Origin: Collinsella sp. MSK.8.10
GTDB taxonomy: Bacteria; Actinomycetota; Coriobacteriia; Coriobacteriales; Coriobacteriaceae
Length of the DNA: 64,000 bases
Assembly: GCF_019041915.1 (NCBI RefSeq)
Contig: NZ_JAHPYF010000001.1
Coordinates: 1-64,000 of the forward strand
Direction: 5' to 3'
Under the pieces are notes generated by a model that was given only the letters and a program-made list of their open reading frames with translations, ran no database searches and was not told where the DNA came from. Shown here piece by piece: positions 59,753-64,000 of the stretch. Position 1 is the stretch's first letter. Every line of letters begins with the position of its first letter. The translations under genes and the position numbers were made by a program.

Positions 59753-59932
59753 TTATCCAAAGAGCCCGCCGAACAGTCCGCGGCGGCGCTTGTCTTGCTT
59801 TTTCGAAGCGTCACCCTGAGTTTTCTTGTCCTGCCGCATCTTACGGTCCTGTTCCAGCTCATCGTCATCGAGTAGCACATCCCACTCAAACGGATCATCT
59901 GCCAGATCAAACAGGTCATCGTCATCAAACAT
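59753..59932 (-). CDS. Small acidic/basic two-part protein
   Basis: 59 residues from ATG 59932, preceded by GGAGG. The first half is very acidic (DDDDLFDLADDPFEWD), the second basic, ending KKQDKRRRGLFGGLFG. No known family; the tail may bind nucleic acid or membrane. It lies 18 nt after the HIRAN gene and 66 nt before the phosphoesterase gene on the same strand, so co-transcription is likely. An ATG at 59944 is the alternative start. Confidence 0.65.
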   Translation of the reverse strand: MFDDDDLFDLADDPFEWDVLLDDDELEQDRKMRQDKKTQGDASKKQDKRRRGLFGGLFG

Positions 59933-59950
59933 GGCAGCCTCCATTGCCGA

Positions 59951-60277
59951 CTAGCGAGCATCCACCACGTAGAGCCCAACGCGCACCTGATGCCACGGGC
60001 TGCGCTCGGGGGCAACCTGTTGCACACGGGCCTCAAATACGTCCTCGTGGCCGTAATACATCATCAAGGACAGTGGGCCGACCTCGTTTCCCGGAACGTA
60101 GCCAAGTTTGGTCTTGCCATAGTAGATCGCAACTGCCTCGGGGTCATGGGGATTATCGCGCTCGGCACACAGCGTCAGTTTATCGCCCGCTTTAAGATCG
60201 CCTAGGACCAAAGCGCCATCGGCATACTGAAATCCTGCAATGTGAAATGACAGAAGAACACGCGAAGGCTCGTACAT
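59951..60277 (-). CDS. HIRAN-domain protein
   Basis: 108 residues, nearly all a single HIRAN domain: FHIAGFQYADGALVL, LKAGDKLTLCAERDNPHDPEAVAIYY and KLGYVPGNE. HIRAN domains bind DNA 3' ends in eukaryotic HLTF and occur in bacteria alone or with nucleases. A free-standing form points to a DNA-end recognition role, unproved. AGAGGAGC precedes the ATG. Heads the small operon with the 59-residue protein and perhaps the phosphoesterase. Confidence 0.82.
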   Translation of the reverse strand: MYEPSRVLLSFHIAGFQYADGALVLGDLKAGDKLTLCAERDNPHDPEAVAIYYGKTKLGYVPGNEVGPLSLMMYYGHEDVFEARVQQVAPERSPWHQVRVGLYVVDAR

Positions 60278-60513
60278 AGCAGCTCCTCTAACGGCCGGAT
60301 AAACCGGTGTGTAACCTTATTGAGAAGTCTACGGTCCCGTGCGGACACAAATACATCCTGTCTGCGTCCTTCAATCGTTTGCCTCAACGCTTGCGCGACA
60401 GAACGCTTGCAGATAAGATAGGAACACGGATGGCACCCGTTGCCGCGGGTCTTGCCAACTCCGATACACGTTTTCATCGTGAGAAGTGGCCGTCTTCGCT
60501 TACGCGGGGGCGG
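60278..60513. other. Intergenic region, no gene recognised
   Basis: Open frames exist on both strands but have no ribosome sites and no familiar motifs. On the plus strand, GCCGTCTTCGC (about 60493) and GCGGGGGCGGC (to about 60514) can pair with G-U pairs and end at the 3' edge of the small peptide gene. This could be part of an antisense RNA or of a peptide mRNA structure. Confidence 0.4.
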
Positions 60514-60597
60514 CTATTTCATTCGGCCGATAAACAGACCGAGTTCGATAGCCGCAATCAACAACGCCAATAACGAAATAACATCGCTTACGTTCAT
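60514..60597 (-). CDS. 27-residue holin-like membrane peptide (possible type I toxin)
   Basis: An open frame too short for routine calling: starts MNVSDVISLLALL and ends ELGLFIGRMK, with one transmembrane-length hydrophobic run. AAGGGATTTGGT lies before the ATG. Codons TTA, TTG and ATT dominate, unlike the GC-rich neighbours. The layout (short polar start, one hydrophobic helix, basic end) resembles the putative holin-like toxins of the TxpA/BsrG group, which are silenced by antisense RNA. The antitoxin RNA is not shown; a plus-strand hairpin at its 3' edge is suggestive. A small uncharacterised membrane peptide without toxicity is equally possible. Confidence 0.55.
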   Translation of the reverse strand: MNVSDVISLLALLIAAIELGLFIGRMK

Positions 60598-60660
60598 ACC
60601 AAATCCCTTCTAAAGGGAGTTGGCCCATCCGTGCTCCATAACAGTAGTCTAACGCAAAAT

Positions 60661-60694
60661 GCAGGTAATAGGAACACTTGTTCGTATTACCTGC
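60661..60694 (-). terminator. Terminator after the aldehyde dehydrogenase gene
   Basis: GCAGGTAATA and TATTACCTGC (perfect 10-bp arms, with inner GAACA/TGTTC) followed on the minus strand by ATTTTG; also CCCTTTTC on the plus side. Confidence 0.85.
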
Positions 60695-60702
60695 GCCCTT
60701 TT

Positions 60703-62082
60703 CTAATGCACAAACATGCGCACGAACTTGTGCTTCCAGCTTGCGTAAGGAGCATAGCGGAATGGCACGTCCAGCCACGTTGCCTTGTTCACGATGCTCT
60801 TCTTGTGGCTAAACGTATCGAAGCTCTCGCGTCCATGGTACCGCCCCATACCGCTCGCACCCATGCCACCAAAGCCCATATGGCTCGTAGCCAAGTGCAT
60901 AATCGTGTCGTTGACGCAGCCGCCGCCAAAGGGCACGTAACGCACAAAGCGTTGCTGAACCGCACGATCCTGGCTAAAGATATACAGGGCCAGCGGCGTC
61001 GGACGATCCGTAATAAACGCTTCGGCCTCGTCTAGGCTCTCAAACGTCAGCACCGGCAAGATGGGACCGAAGATCTCCTCCTGCATCACGGCGTCATCGG
61101 GGGCCACGCCGTCCAAAATTGTCGGCTCAATCTTGAGCGAAGCCTCGCGCGCGGCACCTCCAAGCACGACCTTATCGGGATCGATCAGCCCGCGCACGCG
61201 CGCAAAATGCTTAGCATTGACGATATGCCCGTAGTCCTCGTTATCGAGCGGATGCTCGCCAAACATACGACTGACCTCCTCCTTGATGAGGCCCAGCAGC
61301 TCGTCGTGCACGCGCGTATCGACCAGCAGGTAGTCGGGCGCCACGCAGGTCTGCCCCACGTTGAGCCATTTACCAAAGGCGATACGCCGTGCCGCAACCT
61401 TCAAGTTTGCCGTTGCATCCACGATGCAGGGGCTCTTTCCGCCCAGCTCGAGCGTCACGGGCGTAAGGTTTTTACTTGCGTGCTCCATGACGAGTTTGCC
61501 GACTGGAACGCTACCGGTAAAGAAGATCTTGTCCCAGCACTCATCGAGCAGCGCTTCGTTTTCGGCGCGCCCGCCCTCGACGACCGTCACCAGGCACGGA
61601 TCAAATGCCTCTTCACAGATTTGCTTGAGCACCGCGCTCGATGCCGGAGCATAGGCACTCGGCTTGATGACCACGGTATTGCCCGCGGCAAGGGCGCCGG
61701 CGAGCGGCTCGAGTGTTAGCAAAAACGGGTAGTTCCACGGAGCCATGATGAGTGTGACGCCATAGGGCACGGCTTGCGTTTTGCACACGCTCACGGCGTT
61801 AGCGAGATCGCACGGACGCAGGCGCGGACGACTCCACCGAGCCACGTGAGCGATCTGATGTCGAATCTCGGAAAGCGACGTACCAATCTCGCACATATAG
61901 GCCTCGTCATGCGACTTCCCCAAATCGGTCTTGAGCGCATGGGCGATATCGGCCTCGTGGGCCCGCACCGCATCGCGTAAACTCACGAGCGCGCGACGTC
62001 GAACATCGACATCAAACGTGGCGTGCGTCTTAAAGTAGGCGCGCTGATCGCCGACGATGCGCGCAATTTCCTCGGTGTTCAT
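60703..62082 (-). CDS. Aldehyde dehydrogenase family protein
   Basis: 459 residues, the class 3/YwdH-like length. Motifs: MAPWNYPFLLTLEPLAGALAAGNTVVIKPS (cited in parts), FFTGSVPVGKLVM, the general base in VTLELGGKSPCIVD, and the catalytic Cys in NVGQTCVAPDY; EEIFGPILPVLTF follows. It oxidises an aldehyde to an acid with NAD(P)+. The adjacent iron ADH, 8 nt upstream in the same operon, suggests alcohol-aldehyde-acid interconversion. Substrate unknown. GGAGGGTCC precedes the ATG. Confidence 0.92.
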   Translation of the reverse strand: MNTEEIARIVGDQRAYFKTHATFDVDVRRRALVSLRDAVRAHEADIAHALKTDLGKSHDEAYMCEIGTSLSEIRHQIAHVARWSRPRLRPCDLANAVSVCKTQAVPYGVTLIMAPWNYPFLLTLEPLAGALAAGNTVVIKPSAYAPASSAVLKQICEEAFDPCLVTVVEGGRAENEALLDECWDKIFFTGSVPVGKLVMEHASKNLTPVTLELGGKSPCIVDATANLKVAARRIAFGKWLNVGQTCVAPDYLLVDTRVHDELLGLIKEEVSRMFGEHPLDNEDYGHIVNAKHFARVRGLIDPDKVVLGGAAREASLKIEPTILDGVAPDDAVMQEEIFGPILPVLTFESLDEAEAFITDRPTPLALYIFSQDRAVQQRFVRYVPFGGGCVNDTIMHLATSHMGFGGMGASGMGRYHGRESFDTFSHKKSIVNKATWLDVPFRYAPYASWKHKFVRMFVH

Positions 62083-62090
62083 GGACCCTC

Positions 62091-63311
62091 CTAATTCTCG
62101 TCCTCAAACATACCACCTGCAACGACTTCGTACATATGCTCGAGCTCCAAGCGGTCCATTAGAAGCGGAACGGGGTATAGCGGATTGGCCTCGGCATCGG
62201 CATGCGCCGCCATCTCGGGAATGTCAGAGCGGCGAATGCCCGAGACATATTTGGGGATTCCCAGGGCCTCGTTCATGCGGTCGACCCAATCGATAAAGGC
62301 CTCGGCCGCAAGACTATCCTGCGCGGTAGCCGGCGCAATGCCCGCCATGTGAGCAAGATCGGCAAGCTTGGGGGCGGCGGCGTCACCATAAGCGCGAAGC
62401 ATGTGCGGCAGGATGATCGCGTTGGCCAAACCGTGCGGAATTCCGTATCGGCCGCCCAAACTGTGCGCGATGGCATGCACATATCCGACATAGGAGCGGG
62501 TAAACGCAACGCCCGCCTTATACGCCGCCAAAAGCATATTGCGACGAGCGCACATGTCGTCACCATGCTCATAGGCCTCGAGCAAATTGTCGTGGATAAG
62601 CTGCACCGCCTGTCGCGCCATCTTGCGCGTATAGGGCGTGGTGCTTCGCCCGATAAAGGCCTCAACGGCATGCGTCAGGGCGTCCATGCCCGTCTGCCCC
62701 GTAATGGAAGCGGGCAAGCCGCACGTAAACTCGGGGTCGTGGACTGCAAAACGCGGGATGAGCACAAAGTCGTTAATGGGGTATTTGTAGTGCGTCCCGT
62801 CATCGGTAATTACCGCCGCAAGCGTGACTTCGCTTCCCGTACCGGCGGTAGTGGGAACGGCGATGAGCAGCGGCAGGCGACGATGAATCCGCAGCAGGCC
62901 GCGCATCTTGTTGATGGGCTTGTTTGGCTGCGCAATGCGTGCGCCCACGCCCTTGGCACAGTCCATGGCCGAGCCACCGCCAAAGCCGATAATGGCCTGG
63001 CAGGCGCTCTCTCGATACAGGGACGCCGCTTCTTCCACGTTTGAAACCGTGGGGTTTGCACGCGTTTCGGCATAGACCGTAACGCCAATCCCCCTGCATG
63101 CGAGCGCCGTCTCGAGCGGTGCCGTGAGCCCCAGACGGGCAATGCCGGGATCCGTCACGATAAGGACCTTCTGGATCGAGCGCTTTTGAAGCACCGCGGG
63201 CACATCCTCGGCATGCTCTAAAATGCGCGGCTCGGTATAGGGCAGGATCGGCAATGCAATGCGAAAAACCGTCTGATATGTTCGGCACCAGGCACGACGG
63301 GCTAGATGCAT
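62091..63311 (-). CDS. Iron-containing alcohol dehydrogenase
   Basis: 406 residues, group III (iron) ADH family. Blocks include IIGFGGGSAMDCAKG, VPTTAGTGSEVT, the metal site in DALTHAVEAFIG and HAIAHSLGGRYGIPHGLANAIILPHMLR (His residues at the second and third metal positions). It reduces aldehydes or oxidises alcohols with NAD(P)H. An N-terminal extension of about 20 residues (RRAWCRTYQTVFRIALPILPY) precedes the fold. AAGGAG precedes the ATG. First gene of the ADH-ALDH operon. Confidence 0.93.
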   Translation of the reverse strand: MHLARRAWCRTYQTVFRIALPILPYTEPRILEHAEDVPAVLQKRSIQKVLIVTDPGIARLGLTAPLETALACRGIGVTVYAETRANPTVSNVEEAASLYRESACQAIIGFGGGSAMDCAKGVGARIAQPNKPINKMRGLLRIHRRLPLLIAVPTTAGTGSEVTLAAVITDDGTHYKYPINDFVLIPRFAVHDPEFTCGLPASITGQTGMDALTHAVEAFIGRSTTPYTRKMARQAVQLIHDNLLEAYEHGDDMCARRNMLLAAYKAGVAFTRSYVGYVHAIAHSLGGRYGIPHGLANAIILPHMLRAYGDAAAPKLADLAHMAGIAPATAQDSLAAEAFIDWVDRMNEALGIPKYVSGIRRSDIPEMAAHADAEANPLYPVPLLMDRLELEHMYEVVAGGMFEDEN

Positions 63312-63329
63312 AAAGGAAACTCCTTCATT

Positions 63330-63345
63330 TGTTGATAGGTCAACA
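63330..63345 (-). promoter_or_regulatory. Operator-like inverted repeat upstream of the ADH gene
   Basis: TGTTGA-TAGG-TCAACA, a perfect 6-4-6 repeat between the ADH ribosome site and a possible -10 TACAAT (63358-63363, minus). The related TTAATCAATCAACA lies near 63394-63408. It is likely a repressor site; which protein binds is unknown. Confidence 0.55.
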
Positions 63346-63455
63346 TTTGCTCGACCGATTGTACTCAGCGGCGGTCAAAGACGGCCTGCCAATCGTTAAT
63401 CAATCAACATCTTCATATCTCAAAATTGTTTTATTAAAAATCATTCCTAATAGGC

Positions 63456-63483
63456 TTCACATTTGGTTGCATTTATGGATAAT
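63456..63483 (+). promoter_or_regulatory. Promoter of the rubrerythrin-like gene
   Basis: TTCACA (63456-63461) and GATAAT (63478-63483), 16 bp apart, followed by a leader with a GTCCGG/CCGGAC hairpin (63508-63533). Confidence 0.55.
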
Positions 63484-63567
63484 AGGACTCGTCAAGACGC
63501 ACGTCCGGAGAGGGCCCTTACGGGACCGGACGAGCGCACAATCGCCATCGATCGAAAGGATCGAATC

Positions 63568-64000
63568 ATGAAGTTTGTTTGCCCCGTTTGCGGTTATGTG
63601 GAAGAGTTCGACGGCGACCAGCTGCCCGAGGACTTCAAGTGCCCCCAGTGCGGCGTTCCCGGTTCTCGCTTCCTGAAGCAGGAGGAGGGTCAGCTCGAGT
63701 GGGCTGCCGAGCACGTCGTGGGCGTCGCCAAGATGGAGGGCGTCTCCGAGGACATCGTTGCCGACCTGCGCGCCAACTTTGAGGGCGAGTGCTCCGAGGT
63801 CGGTATGTACCTGGCCATGGCTCGCGTCGCTCATCGCGAGGGCTATCCCGAGATCGGCCTGTACTGGGAGAAGGCTGCCCACGAGGAGGCCGAGCATGCC
63901 GCCAAGTTCGCCGAGCTCCTGGGCGAGGTCGTGACCGACTCCACCAAGAAGAACCTCGAGATGCGCGTTGAGGCCGAGAACGGCGCCACCGCCGGCAAGA
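63568..64000 (+). CDS. Rubredoxin-ferritin peroxidase (reverse rubrerythrin/NADH peroxidase), partial
   Basis: The first 144 residues are visible and the gene runs off the window. Residues 1-35 form a rubredoxin-type domain (Cys 5, 8, 25, 28 in CPVC and CPQC). The rest begins a ferritin-like four-helix domain with di-iron ligands in FEGECSE and AAHEEAEHAAKF. Rubredoxin-first order marks a reverse rubrerythrin, which reduces H2O2 (and O2) with electrons from NADH through a rubredoxin reductase. It protects anaerobes from oxygen. GAAAGG lies before the ATG. It has its own promoter and leader. Confidence 0.93.
   Translation, partial: MKFVCPVCGYVEEFDGDQLPEDFKCPQCGVPGSRFLKQEEGQLEWAAEHVVGVAKMEGVSEDIVADLRANFEGECSEVGMYLAMARVAHREGYPEIGLYWEKAAHEEAEHAAKFAELLGEVVTDSTKKNLEMRVEAENGATAGK

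Noticed and set aside
58520..59875. 451-codon plus-strand frame over DUF2130 and the phosphoesterase
   Set aside because: It crosses two real minus-strand genes and the intergenic palindromes, and has no ribosome site or motif.
60307..60573. 88-codon plus-strand frame near the holin-like peptide
   Set aside because: No ribosome site or family; the minus strand has a better small gene here.

Overview
The window reads as a chromosomal segment of a GC-rich, Gram-positive gut anaerobe of the class Coriobacteriia, most probably Collinsella or a close relative. The evidence is the codon use, the spacing of AGGAGG ribosome sites, the anaerobe gene content (ferredoxin-fused EtfA with a lactate dehydrogenase partner, a rubredoxin-first rubrerythrin, a one-chain PurL of the type seen in clostridia and bifidobacteria), an LAXTG-type sorting signal, and several families of intergenic palindromes. 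The species call is an inference from recall, not from a search. No phage, plasmid, IS transposase, CRISPR array or complete integrated element is present.

Layout. 1-2070: probable rRNA leader at the edge, the infC-rpmI-rplT operon (minus) with an apparent AUA start on infC, and tRNA-Leu(CAA) with a duplicated 3' end. 2107-11389: a transglutaminase-like protein, class II aldolase, then recJ(helicase fusion)-relA/spoT-MBL hydrolase. 11666-14173: a BASS-type transporter, a GalT/HIT-like protein and CutC. 14349-19824: a complete livJHMGF branched-chain amino acid ABC transporter followed upstream by a decayed second binding-protein gene. 20018-33839: homoserine dehydrogenase, SDR, cation:proton antiporter, purL, EamA, membrane diguanylate cyclase, KDG permease, AzlCD and an HD hydrolase. 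33836-37461: LctD-EtfB-EtfA, a probable electron-confurcating lactate dehydrogenase.

37807-41012 is a five-gene operon of secreted or anchored proteins of unknown function, one with an LAQTG wall-sorting signal. 41935-47553 is a three-gene operon (TerB-domain protein, BrxD-like P-loop ATPase, Lhr/BrxHI-like DEVH helicase) with its own promoter and no other BREX genes nearby. It is the best candidate for an undescribed defence or nucleic-acid-processing system. 47580-63311 carries Elp3, a membrane-anchored spermidine-synthase-like protein, an XRE/DUF4097 pair, methyltransferases including TrmB, a Ski2-like helicase, a DUF2130 coiled-coil protein, a metallophosphoesterase, a HIRAN protein, a 27-residue holin-like peptide, and an ALDH/Fe-ADH pair. 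A rubredoxin-ferritin peroxidase runs off the right edge.

Functional threads. Amino acid supply and export (liv, azlCD, hom), redox balance (lactate/Etf, ALDH/ADH, rubrerythrin), (p)ppGpp and c-di-GMP signalling, and RNA modification (Elp3, TrmB) dominate. Five structurally different long inverted repeats sit between genes (3659-3872, 14232-14300, 22423-22658, 54245-54367, 59097-59135). They are the main sequence structure not explained by genes.
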